NCBI GenBank assembly: GCA_946403855.1
Contig: CAMJBH010000017.1
Span: 1-41,256 of the forward strand
DNA: 41,256 bases
Direction of reading: 5' to 3'
Source: an uncultured Bacteroidales bacterium
GTDB lineage: Bacteria > Bacteroidota > Bacteroidia > Bacteroidales > UBA932
Shown: positions 8,601 through 15,468 of the stretch, piece by piece
Layout: every line of letters begins with the position of its first letter
Numbering within the stretch: position 1 is the first letter of the stretch
Notes under the pieces: generated by a model
What the model was told of the DNA's origin: nothing
Database searches by the model: none
Seen by the model: only the letters and a program-made list of their open reading frames with translations
Program-made: the position numbers and the translations under genes

Positions 8601-9484
8601 CCTGCTACTATTGGACTTCGGACAGACCCACGAATGAGGGTGCTGCATACTTTTCCTGGATCACCAATGATGGTACGGCCAGTATCTCCAGTTGCGGCAA
8701 AATATATGGCCTTCCTGTACGTGCCGTAAAGCCTGGCAACAAGATGCCGAAGGTCAGCAACCCTTCCTTGGGTCATGAGTGGGTAGATCTTGGCCTGTCA
8801 GCCCTTTGGGCTACAACAAATTTGGGAGCCACCCAGAATTATCAAATCGGAAACTTCTACGCCTGGGGAGAGACCAAGCCGCAAGGCAGCGGCACCTACG
8901 ATTGGTCAAGCTACAAGTACTGCTCCGGGTCGATGACCTCGTTAACAAAATATAACACCGATTCCGATTACGGAAATGTGGACGGCCTAACCAAACTTGT
9001 ACTGACCGACGACGCAGCCCGTGCCAACTGGGGAGGTGAATGGAGAATGCCCACCAAAAACGAGATGAAAGAACTGATTAACAACTGCAACTTTACCAAG
9101 ACAACTCTCAATGGCTATGATGTTGTGAAGATAACCAGTAAAATAAACGGCCGCTCCATTTATGTAAGAATGGCCGGGTATTATTGGCAGAATGCTAGTT
9201 ACGATACTGATTGTGCCTTGTTCTGGACCAGCGAGACAGATGTGGACGGCTCTTACTATGGTTCGGTGTTCTATTTTAGCAATGGTGAGACAACAGATTG
9301 GGTGGCATACAAACGCCGCGTAGGTATTCCTGTGCGTCCCGTTATCACAGCTCCCGAACAAGCCTTGCTGAAGGCACTCTCCAGGAGGACGTCCAAGAGC
9401 GGCCGTCCCGGAGATGCCGTGTCGAAAGCTTCTTCCGCACCATCAAGAGCCGCAGCCCCCGATGATAATTCCAATGGCAGATAA
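5666..9484 (+). CDS. Large surface lipoprotein with BIG2 repeats and three FISUMP-type modules
   Basis: A 1272-residue lipoprotein with signal peptide and lipobox IAAC (Cys20). Five BIG2-type Ig-like repeats (~28-455, each with a VSxxxxxLxVG start and ATITVTT end) lead into a module beginning VDLGLPSG (~465-657). Two more BIG2 repeats (~665-835), then a second (~842-1025) and third (~1035-1228) module follow. Each module has W-A-x-x-N-V-G, an AWGE/AWGD motif, GGxWRxPT and a final VRxV/VRPV. The module resembles the Fibrobacter succinogenes major paralogous domain family common in Bacteroidetes. The tail (1230-1272) is rich in Ser, Ala and Arg. Likely role: cell-surface adhesion or binding. 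The stop overlaps the next start as TAATG. Confidence 0.85.
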   Translation: MKPTRLLSALAVAALLIAACVKPQTEIAVESVSVTPTSMELTVGDTHSITATVSPSDATNKAISWKSSDSGIASVADGKVTAVAPGNATITVTTTDGGKTATCAVKVNAKPVPVSSVSLSEKELKLVVGDKATLTATVLPEDATDKSYTWSSSDDKIATVKDGEVEAIAPGKATITVTTTNGGKTATCEVTVEAPVVNVSSVSVSPEAVELVEGSKATLTATVLPEDATDKTVSWSTSDSKIATVKDGQLEAIAPGTATITVTTTDGGKTASCKVTVKAKTIAVTGVKISKSELELKVGEEASLTATVEPETASNKNVVWSADPESVVKVSKDGKVTAVAEGTGTVTATTEDGGFKASCKVTVTTPYVAVTGIKVDPEKIEIMEEAKIDLSAEVIPSTATDTKVEFVIADESIISATSTEGNSVKLLGVKAGDTKITVKAADGISKDVPVTVIPKPVIPPAVTLTVDLGLPSGIIWATANVGGTYPWDIGDYFAWGEISPKSTYTWDNYKWGSKSTSLTKYVMFMGDGTVDGRQRLLEEDDAATANMGPEWRIPTADEANELIKYCTWEKTSMEGVQGYKLTGPNGNTMFLPLNGFKDTDVKYNDRPYIMTSDLFNVLTEGAESYFCTRLSFEGSSEYPGTLRFHRPCGIGVRGILKSSVPKVEANQLFLSKSSIELEENHRWQLYAKIPTVGTNDISIKWSSSNTDVAIVGVGGLVTAKKSGSATITATTSNGKSATCAVTVKSKEILPEEITLSQTEIYMQPMKTAFVTVNVLPTEATNRTVTPSYSNEDLIVVENIDDKGVARIASFNAKGSCLLTFTTVNGLSASVKVVVGDPPAEPDEVDLGLPSGTVWAAWNVGASKPEEYGKYYAWGDTDDKTNFTRDTYYYYWEEKFQKYNTNDGKMRLNFVDDQAWWVYGGKWRTPTVAQWQELFDNCSVVSDTRFGMLGAKITGPNGNSIFLPFDGYIDGTASVEKNTSCYYWTSDRPTNEGAAYFSWITNDGTASISSCGKIYGLPVRAVKPGNKMPKVSNPSLGHEWVDLGLSALWATTNLGATQNYQIGNFYAWGETKPQGSGTYDWSSYKYCSGSMTSLTKYNTDSDYGNVDGLTKLVLTDDAARANWGGEWRMPTKNEMKELINNCNFTKTTLNGYDVVKITSKINGRSIYVRMAGYYWQNASYDTDCALFWTSETDVDGSYYGSVFYFSNGETTDWVAYKRRVGIPVRPVITAPEQALLKALSRRTSKSGRPGDAVSKASSAPSRAAAPDDNSNGR

Positions 9485-10671
9485 TGATTCGAAAATTAAG
9501 CAATAACGTATTCTACATCGGTTCCGACGACCTGGCTCTCGACTTGTTCGAGAGCCAGTACGTTGTGCCGGACGGAGTTTCATACAACTCCTACTTGATT
9601 AAAGACGACAAGACAGCCATCCTCGACACGTCAGATGCCCGCAAAGGCGACGAATGGAAAGAAAGCCTGATTGAAGCCCTTGACGGGTGCAATCCAGACT
9701 ATCTGGTGGTCCATCACATGGAACCCGACCATTCGGCCCTGATTGCCTGGACCCTGGAGCACTTCCCCGGCGTCAAGCTCGCCGCAAGCGCCCAGGCCCT
9801 CAGGATGCTGCCGCAGTTCTTCCCGGGCATCAAACTCGAAGACCGCACGCTGACTCTCAAAGAAGGCGACGTGCTCGAGCTCGGAAAACATTCCTTAAAG
9901 TTCATCGCCGCGCCCATGGTGCACTGGCCCGAAGTCATGGTGTCTTTCGACCCGGCTGACGGCGTGCTCTACAGCGCCGACGGATTCGGGAAGTTCGGAG
10001 CCTTGAGCAAATGCGGTTTCTACGGGAGCGAAGACTCAGACTGGGCCTGCGAAGCCCGCCGTTACTATTTCAACATAGTGGGCAAGTATGGCGCACAGGT
10101 GCAGCAGCTGCTCTCAAAAGCCGCCGCCCTGCCCATAAAGGCCATCCGCCCTCTGCACGGTCCGCTGCTGGAAGAGGGTCTGGAGCAGTATCTCAAGCTC
10201 TACGACACATGGAGCCGCTACGAGCCGGAAAGCGACGGCATATTCATCGCTGTAGCTTCCATTCACGGAGGCACCATGGAGGCGGCACAGATGCTTGCGC
10301 AGATTCTTCGCACCAAGGGAGCCGGCAAGGTGGTGTTGAGCGACCTGAGCCGCTCCGACATTGCCGAAAATGTAGAAGATGCCTTCCGCTATCCTAAGAT
10401 CATTCTTGCTGCCGCATCCTACGACGCCGGTTTGTTTACCCCCATGTACGAATTCCTGCACCGCCTGCAGATTAAAGGCTGGCAGCGCCGCAAGGTCGGT
10501 CTGCTCGAGAACGGATCCTGGGCTCCGAGCGCAGCCCGCGTGATGAAGGAGATGCTGGGTTCCATGAAGGACGTCGAGATTGTGGAGCCTGTGGTGACAA
10601 TACGCTCGCGTATGAAACGGGAAGATTTCCCGGCCATGGACGCCCTCGCCGACGCTATTTTATCAATTTAA
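9484..10671 (+). CDS. Flavodiiron protein (A-type flavoprotein)
   Basis: A 395-residue cytosolic enzyme that reduces O2 to water and/or NO to N2O, protecting anaerobes. The N-terminal beta-lactamase-like domain has every diiron ligand: His78-x-Glu80-x-Asp82 in HHMEPDH, His147 (VHWPE), Asp166 (SADGFG) and His225 (HGPL), with His83 beside them. The C-terminal flavodoxin domain starts near 253 with ASIHGGTMEAA as the FMN phosphate loop. No rubredoxin is fused, so a separate electron donor is needed. Its ATG shares a base with the stop of the lipoprotein gene, suggesting translational coupling, although a promoter inside that gene cannot be excluded. Confidence 0.92.
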   Translation: MIRKLSNNVFYIGSDDLALDLFESQYVVPDGVSYNSYLIKDDKTAILDTSDARKGDEWKESLIEALDGCNPDYLVVHHMEPDHSALIAWTLEHFPGVKLAASAQALRMLPQFFPGIKLEDRTLTLKEGDVLELGKHSLKFIAAPMVHWPEVMVSFDPADGVLYSADGFGKFGALSKCGFYGSEDSDWACEARRYYFNIVGKYGAQVQQLLSKAAALPIKAIRPLHGPLLEEGLEQYLKLYDTWSRYEPESDGIFIAVASIHGGTMEAAQMLAQILRTKGAGKVVLSDLSRSDIAENVEDAFRYPKIILAAASYDAGLFTPMYEFLHRLQIKGWQRRKVGLLENGSWAPSAARVMKEMLGSMKDVEIVEPVVTIRSRMKREDFPAMDALADAILSI

Positions 10672-10676
10672 AATTG

Positions 10677-10684
10677 TATTTTTG
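10677..10684 (+). promoter_or_regulatory. -7 promoter box of the TM2 gene
   Basis: TATTTTTG matches TAnnTTTG exactly, directly after the stop of the flavodiiron gene and 20 bases before the ATG at 10705. Confidence 0.6.
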
Positions 10685-10704
10685 TATTTCAATTTAATAT
10701 AGCA

Positions 10705-11115
10705 ATGAAAAAATTAGTTATGATCATCGCTGCAGTGTTCGGCATGGCCGTTGCTGCAAACGCTGCCAACTACAAAGTTGACAACAACGCCATCGACGCT
10801 CTCATCGAGAACGCCGAAGAAGTCATGGTTCTTGACGTAGCCGAGGCCGCTCCCGCAGCCGCTAACCTTCCCGCCGTCAGCCAGAAAGAGGTCCAGCCCG
10901 CAGTGGCCCTCATCCTCAACTTCATCGTCGGCGGTTTCGGTATCCACCGTCACTACATGGGCACCGCTCCCGGAATGTGGGCACTCTACACCTTCACCCT
11001 CGGCGGAATTTTCGGCATCGTCACATTCGTTGACTTCATCATGCTGATCATCGGCACCGTCGATAACGACATCAGCCGCTACATCAACAACCGCAAATTC
11101 TTTATGTGGGCATAA
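10705..11115 (+). CDS. TM2-domain protein with signal peptide
   Basis: A 136-residue protein. An N-terminal signal peptide (MKKLVMIIAAVFGMAVAANA) is followed by a variable acidic and Ala-rich stretch. From ~70 on comes a TM2-like unit: a hydrophobic helix with GGFGIHRHYMG, a short turn, and a second hydrophobic helix ending LIIGTVDND. The G-x-x-G-x-H-x-x-Y-x-G pattern is the TM2 hallmark. Function of such proteins in bacteria is not established. It has its own promoter and a terminator directly downstream, so it is probably monocistronic. Confidence 0.75.
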   Translation: MKKLVMIIAAVFGMAVAANAANYKVDNNAIDALIENAEEVMVLDVAEAAPAAANLPAVSQKEVQPAVALILNFIVGGFGIHRHYMGTAPGMWALYTFTLGGIFGIVTFVDFIMLIIGTVDNDISRYINNRKFFMWA

Positions 11116-11134
11116 AAGACTGCCCGTCACATCG

Positions 11135-11172
11135 AACCTGCATCAGTCCAAAAGACTTTTGCAGGTTTTTTG
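11135..11172 (+). terminator. Rho-independent terminator after the TM2 gene
   Basis: An 8-bp stem (AACCTGCA 11135-11142 / TGCAGGTT 11160-11167) with an inner AGTC/GACT pairing ends in a run of T. It separates the TM2 gene from the LolA-like operon. Confidence 0.75.
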
Positions 11173-11184
11173 CATTTTATTTTC

Positions 11185-11192
11185 TACCTTTA
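11185..11192 (+). promoter_or_regulatory. Possible -7 promoter box of the LolA-like operon
   Basis: TACCTTTA is one base off TAnnTTTG and ends 11 bases before the ATG at 11204. It supports that start over the in-frame upstream ATG at 11159, which lies inside the preceding terminator. Confidence 0.45.
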
Positions 11193-11203
11193 CACATTAT
11201 AAA

Positions 11204-11908
11204 ATGCAGAAAACTTTACACTTGACCCTTGTTTTGCTCGCCTTTTTCATGGCGGCACCCCTGTACGCCCAGCGCAAAGTAAGCGCGGACGTGGAGGTAA
11301 AGACGGTCATCAACGGCAAAATGACGACCGCCATCAAAAGCATATATTGCAACAGCAACGGACGCGTTGTCACCTCCTTCAAGAAGCCCAGCACTTATTA
11401 CGTGGTGACAAACGCAAAAGGCGAAATGCAGTTCTATTATCCCTCTACCAACGAAGTTTACGCACAGACAGACCAGGCCTTCAGCTCCACGGGCGAGCTG
11501 GTTTGGCTTTTTATGAGCGGACGCATAGACGACCTCGGTCTGGGCGCGTACGGTCTCAAACAGACATCCACCTCACGGGAAGACGGCTACATCAAGAAGG
11601 TATTCTCTTCTTCCGACCCTTCCAAGCCAGTGGTGGAAATTGTATATGAGAACTACCTGCCCATATACTGCGCTTACACTTCATCGGGAGGTAAACTTCT
11701 GAGCAAAAAGTATTTGTCCGACTACCGAAGCTTCGGCCGCTTTACGCTGCCCATGAGGATCGTAGATATCAACTACGGCGACAAAAAGGACTCTTCGGTG
11801 GTACGCACCCTCTATTCTTCCGTGAAAGTGGATACGGACGCGCCCGAATTCAGTTTCGAGGTGCCGGCCAACGCCACGCCGCTCCAGCTGCCCAAACCTG
11901 GCGAATGA
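11204..11908 (+). CDS. Periplasmic LolA-like protein
   Basis: A 234-residue secreted protein (signal peptide MQKTLHLTLVLLAFFMAAPLYA). The rest is a beta-rich sequence alternating short hydrophobic strands: VKTVINGKMTTAIKSIY, KPSTYYVVTN, FYYPSTNEVY, VVEIVYENYLPIY and FTLPMRIVDINY, ending FSFEVPANATPLQLPKPGE. This pattern fits the LolA/outer-membrane lipoprotein-sorting fold, where a concave sheet binds lipid. The assignment is by pattern only, so a different periplasmic beta-sheet protein is possible. It is first in an operon; its stop overlaps the next ATG as ATGA. Confidence 0.55.
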   Translation: MQKTLHLTLVLLAFFMAAPLYAQRKVSADVEVKTVINGKMTTAIKSIYCNSNGRVVTSFKKPSTYYVVTNAKGEMQFYYPSTNEVYAQTDQAFSSTGELVWLFMSGRIDDLGLGAYGLKQTSTSREDGYIKKVFSSSDPSKPVVEIVYENYLPIYCAYTSSGGKLLSKKYLSDYRSFGRFTLPMRIVDINYGDKKDSSVVRTLYSSVKVDTDAPEFSFEVPANATPLQLPKPGE

Positions 11909-12288
11909 AACACAAAGTCCTGATAACTGCGCTTTTGCTGATGTTGTCGGCTTTAGTCCTGAACGCCCAGGACAGGGAACTCATGCTGCGCTCCCGCTTC
12001 TCCGCCCCGGACGTGGAGCAGGCTGCCGACAGCACCACGGTAGCGGAACGGATAGCCGGCGCAATCGGCACCCAGCTGGGAAGCCGCGGCTTTTACAACC
12101 CTCCGACCTACCTGTTTTTCCGCAAGGCCGTCAAGGAGCTGGGCTTCCTGCGCGGCTCGCTGGCAACGATTGACAGGATGCTCAAGGCTTCCAAGATAGG
12201 CACGGCCACCTCCAAGGCACAGGCGGGCCCTGACGGCATTGCAGAGGGTCCGGAGGCCTATATTCTTCCCAAAAAAGCACAGCGATGA
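11905..12288 (+). CDS. YidD-like protein with signal peptide
   Basis: A 127-residue secreted protein. After the signal peptide (to ~21, LNAQ), residues ~60-95 read FYNPPTYLFFRKAVKELGFLRG then SLATIDRMLK. This follows the YidD pattern (CRFxPTCSxY...hGxxkGxxLxxxRhxRC) in spacing and in P-T, the aromatic, G-F-L-R-G and D-R. The conserved YidD cysteines are absent (Tyr in place of the first Cys-Ser). Canonical YidD is a small cytoplasmic factor helping YidC insert membrane proteins. A secreted, Cys-less form would have another location and perhaps another job. It overlaps both neighbours by 4 bases. Confidence 0.5.
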   Translation: MKHKVLITALLLMLSALVLNAQDRELMLRSRFSAPDVEQAADSTTVAERIAGAIGTQLGSRGFYNPPTYLFFRKAVKELGFLRGSLATIDRMLKASKIGTATSKAQAGPDGIAEGPEAYILPKKAQR

Positions 12289-13133
12289 AGCGGGCGGCGC
12301 TACTCCTGATGGCTTTGGTACTTTCCTGCTTTGCCGCAATGGCCCAGGAAAGCGGCAAGCACATAGGCCCGGACTACGACTTCGTGGAGTATCTGATAGA
12401 CAACGACCTCAAGCAAGACGCCCTAAAGCTCGTTTCCGACCAAGGATACCTTCCGTCCGACACTCTTGTCTTCCTGCGCGGCTGGGTCAACTATCAACTC
12501 AAAGAACTCCAGAAAGCCTCCGGTTATTTTAATGCCGTGCCCCAAGACTCACCGTTCAAAGAGAAGGCGCTGTTCTATTCTGCCGCAGTGTCCGCCCACA
12601 TGGGCGACTATACCTCTCCGGTGCAGCAGCTTGAGGCCTACAGCGGTCCCTACGCCGAGCTAAAGGGCCTGCATTTGGCCGGACTCGCACTTCTGCGCGA
12701 CGACCCGCAGGCTTTCCGCGCTGCAGCCCAAGCATTTGAATATAAAGACTATAACCTTGCTCCGGCCGAAAAAGAACTGGACGAAATTTTCGCCAGCCGC
12801 TTTGAGCAGAAAGGCAAAAGCCCCCTGCTGGCTGCTGCGGCATCGGCCGTCGTGCCGGGACTCGGGCGCATCTATGCAGGCAACGTGGGGGAGGGCATTT
12901 CCAGCCTGCTGCTTGTAGGAGCGTGCGGCGCCATAACGGCGGAACATTGGATCAAAGACGGTCCGTCCAACTGGAAAACCATTCTCCCGGGCCTCCTGAC
13001 GGCGGTTTTTTACATAGGAAATATTTACGGCAGCTATATGTCCGTAAGCATATATAACAACAGGCTCAAAGATGCTCAGAACACGGCTATTTTGTATAAT
13101 ATCCATATCCCTCTTCGCACTGTTTTCAAGTAG
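12285..13133 (+). CDS. Secreted TPR-like protein with C-terminal membrane domain
   Basis: A 282-residue protein: signal peptide (~1-20, ending AMAQ), helical TPR-like repeats over ~25-165 (FLRGWVNYQLKELQKASGYF, LFYSAAVSAHMGDY, LAGLALLRDDPQAF), then two or three hydrophobic helices from ~180. The latter start with AASAVVPGLGRIYAGNVGEG, like the P-G-x-G-x-x-Y-x-G-x-x-x-x-G motif of DUF5683/TM2-related membrane domains. Function unknown. The next gene encodes a protein of the same design, so the two are probably diverged duplicates acting together. Confidence 0.6.
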   Translation: MKRAALLLMALVLSCFAAMAQESGKHIGPDYDFVEYLIDNDLKQDALKLVSDQGYLPSDTLVFLRGWVNYQLKELQKASGYFNAVPQDSPFKEKALFYSAAVSAHMGDYTSPVQQLEAYSGPYAELKGLHLAGLALLRDDPQAFRAAAQAFEYKDYNLAPAEKELDEIFASRFEQKGKSPLLAAAASAVVPGLGRIYAGNVGEGISSLLLVGACGAITAEHWIKDGPSNWKTILPGLLTAVFYIGNIYGSYMSVSIYNNRLKDAQNTAILYNIHIPLRTVFK

Positions 13134-14022
13134 GGCGCAGGATTTGGACTCGCTTGCCGTGCTTTACGAGCGGCAGGTTTACTCCGGATCTTCCATGGAG
13201 GAAGTGAATTCCGCCCTCATGGCCAAGGCCGAGTGCTACAAGCAGCTTGGACGCTACGGAGAGGCCTCCGCCACGCTTGCCCGCGTGCGCATGTTTGCAC
13301 TCACGCCCGAGCAGCGGCAGGCCGTACTCTTCCAGCAAGAACTCTGCTGGTTCCTCGGCGGCGAATTCGAGCAGGCCTGCTCCATGGTGCAGGAAGTGGG
13401 CGACTCTTCACAGGACGCCCTGCTGCTGCACGCCCTGGCGCTGGCCTACGCCGGGCGTTACGACGAATCGGAGATTTACGCGGCACGCTGCGTCAGTTGG
13501 GACGGCCCCTGCGAGCGTCTGCCGGAATTGCTTAAATACTACGAGGGGCATCCCCGGGTGCGGTCGGGCAAAACGGCCATGGCGCTCTCCTTCGTGCCGC
13601 CTCTGGGACATCTGTACAACGGCGCTCCGGGCGAGGGATTGCTTTCCCTTGGCCTCAACGCCGGAGCCGCGGCATTCACCCTTGCCAACTTGCTCGGAGG
13701 CTATTGGGTGACCGGGCTGCTGGGCGGAGGGATGCTGCTCAACTACACTTTTATGGGGAATCAGCAGCGCAATGCCGAGTTGGTGCAAAGGAATAACGCC
13801 CGCGGCCCTATCGAGTTCGGCGACGGCCTGCGGATATTGCTGTCGGAGATTCTGACAGCAATACCACAGACTGCTCCGCAGTCGCTCCTAACCGCTGAGT
13901 CCCACTGCTGGGTGTCAGGGTGCGGCGTGGAAACTTCGCTTCGCTCATCCCTCCCAGCCGGGGGCTGGGCCCCTCCCGTTCACGTGGCCACGGGCGGCCA
14001 CGGTTTCCCTGCCGCACCCTGA
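13072..14022 (+). CDS. Second secreted TPR-like protein with C-terminal membrane domain
   Basis: A 316-residue protein of the same design as its neighbour: signal peptide (to ~22, SSRAQ), TPR-like helices (~25-155) and a membrane domain from ~168 with SFVPPLGHLYNGAPGEG. It starts 62 bases inside the upstream gene. The last ~45 residues (after SEILTAIP) are coded by a large inverted-repeat structure at 13905-14032, are not TPR-like, and look like a tail gained when that element formed or inserted. The stop lies inside its right arm. The original protein probably ended near residue 275. Confidence 0.6.
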   Translation: MLRTRLFCIISISLFALFSSRAQDLDSLAVLYERQVYSGSSMEEVNSALMAKAECYKQLGRYGEASATLARVRMFALTPEQRQAVLFQQELCWFLGGEFEQACSMVQEVGDSSQDALLLHALALAYAGRYDESEIYAARCVSWDGPCERLPELLKYYEGHPRVRSGKTAMALSFVPPLGHLYNGAPGEGLLSLGLNAGAAAFTLANLLGGYWVTGLLGGGMLLNYTFMGNQQRNAELVQRNNARGPIEFGDGLRILLSEILTAIPQTAPQSLLTAESHCWVSGCGVETSLRSSLPAGGWAPPVHVATGGHGFPAAP

Positions 14023-14032
14023 CAGACAGCAG
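13905..14032. repeat. 128-bp structured inverted repeat
   Basis: Outer arms of 30 bases (13905-13934 and 14003-14032) match at 26 of 30 positions as an inverted repeat. Between them lie two further hairpins: CCCAGCC/GGCTGGG (13953-13969) and CGTGGCC/GGCCACG (13983-14002). Folded, it would form a multi-branched, very stable structure. It covers the end of the TPR gene and the spacer before nth. It may act as a terminator or mRNA stabiliser, or be a small mobile element. No second copy is seen in the window. Confidence 0.7.
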
Positions 14033-14051
14033 GGAAGAAATAAAAAAGAAG

Positions 14052-14693
14052 ATGACAAAAACACAAAGATATGAGGCCATAGTGGCCTGGTTCAAAGCCA
14101 ACATGCCGGTGGTTCAGAGCGAACTAGTGTTCTCTGACCCGTTCCAGCTAATAGTATCGGTGATACTGTCGGCCCAATGCACCGACAAAAGAGTAAACAT
14201 GGTGACCCCGGAACTGTTCCGCCGCTACCCCACACCAAAAGCCCTCGCCGCCGCATCCGAAGAAGAAATCCTGGACTGCATACACAGCGTATCCTACCCC
14301 AACAGCAAAGCACGCCACCTCAAAGCCATGGCCGTCAAACTTTTAAGCGACTTCGGAGGCGTTGTGCCAGGCACGGTCGAAGAACTCATGACCCTGCCCG
14401 GAGTGGGACGCAAAACGGCCAATGTGGTGGCATCGATAGTATTCGACGAGCCGGTTATAGCCGTGGACACCCATGTCTTCCGCGTAAGCCACCGCCTCGG
14501 ACTCTCAAAAGGCAAGACCCCCTACGACGTAGAACTGGACCTGGAGAAAAACATCTCTCCCTCCGACCGCCCCACAGCCCATCACTGGCTCATACTCCAC
14601 GGCCGCTATGTCTGCACCGCCCGCTCTCCGAAGTGCCAAGATTGCGGACTTAAAGAATTTTGCGTATATTTTGCCCGCAATGCCAAAAGTTAA
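14052..14693 (+). CDS. nth: Endonuclease III
   Basis: A 213-residue DNA glycosylase/AP lyase for oxidised pyrimidines. The helix-hairpin-helix LPGVGRKTANVV (115-126) contains the catalytic Lys121, and Asp139 lies in VDTHVFR. The [4Fe-4S] ligands Cys188, Cys195, Cys198 and Cys204 have the C-x6-C-x2-C-x5-C spacing. Length matches E. coli Nth (211). The in-frame upstream extension to 13920 lies in the inverted repeat and is not part of the family, so the ATG at 14052 was chosen. Its end overlaps miaA by 14 bases. Confidence 0.96.
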   Translation: MTKTQRYEAIVAWFKANMPVVQSELVFSDPFQLIVSVILSAQCTDKRVNMVTPELFRRYPTPKALAAASEEEILDCIHSVSYPNSKARHLKAMAVKLLSDFGGVVPGTVEELMTLPGVGRKTANVVASIVFDEPVIAVDTHVFRVSHRLGLSKGKTPYDVELDLEKNISPSDRPTAHHWLILHGRYVCTARSPKCQDCGLKEFCVYFARNAKS

Positions 14694-15468
14694 AAACATA
14701 GTAGCGGCCCTTCCTGAGCCGGAAACCATTGACATTAAAGCCCTTAAGAATGACATTCGAGAGGGGCGCACCGACATGGTATGCGTCCTTGGGCCCACTG
14801 CATCAGGAAAGACCCGCTATGCCGTACGGCTCGCGGAGGAACTGGGAGCAGAAATCATTTCCGCCGACTCCAGACAGGTGTACCGGGGCATGGACATCGG
14901 CACCGGCAAAGACATCGAAGAATACGGCAGCGTACCATACCACCTCATAGACATCGCCGAACCTGGCACCCAATACAACGTGTACCGCTTCCAGCAGGAC
15001 TTCCGCTCCGCCTACGAAGACATCCGCGCACGCGGAGCCTTCCCCATCCTGTGCGGCGGCACCGGCCTGTACATAAGCGCAGTGACCTCGGACTACAATT
15101 TCCGGGACCGCAAACCCCTCTCCCAAGAAGCTCCGCTCCCACCGCTCAAGACCTACTTCATCGGCACCCTGGTGAGCCGCGAAGAGCGCAACCGCCGCAT
15201 AGACGCACGCCTTGACGCACGCCTGCAGGAAGGCATGATCCAAGAAATCAGGAGCCTTCTCGACAAGGGCGTACCGGCCCAGTCGCTCATCAGCTACGGC
15301 CTTGAATATAAATACGTTACCCTATACCTACTAGGACAGCTCGACTACGCCGCCATGCGCGAGCACCTCGCAATAGCCATACACCAATTCGCAAAGCGCC
15401 AGATGACCTGGTACAGAGGCATGGAGCGCAGCGGAGTACAGATACACTGGACTGAACCAAGCAAATGA
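14680..15468 (+). CDS. miaA: tRNA dimethylallyltransferase (short form)
   Basis: The enzyme adds a dimethylallyl group to A37 of tRNAs reading UNN codons. The P-loop GPTASGKT is at 38-45, followed by [17 protein letters not shown] (61-77), YHLIDI and GGTGLYIS. Near the end [12 protein letters not shown] is the family signature. At 262 residues it is shorter than typical MiaA (~300), with a reduced central insertion and a ~30-residue N-terminal extension before the P-loop. Start 14680 is preferred; 14608 would overlap nth by 86 bases and 14776 would begin just before the P-loop. Bacteroidetes often carry two MiaA versions. Confidence 0.9.
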   Translation: MPKVKNIVAALPEPETIDIKALKNDIREGRTDMVCVLGPTASGKTRYAVRLAEELGAEIISADSRQVYRGMDIGTGKDIEEYGSVPYHLIDIAEPGTQYNVYRFQQDFRSAYEDIRARGAFPILCGGTGLYISAVTSDYNFRDRKPLSQEAPLPPLKTYFIGTLVSREERNRRIDARLDARLQEGMIQEIRSLLDKGVPAQSLISYGLEYKYVTLYLLGQLDYAAMREHLAIAIHQFAKRQMTWYRGMERSGVQIHWTEPSK

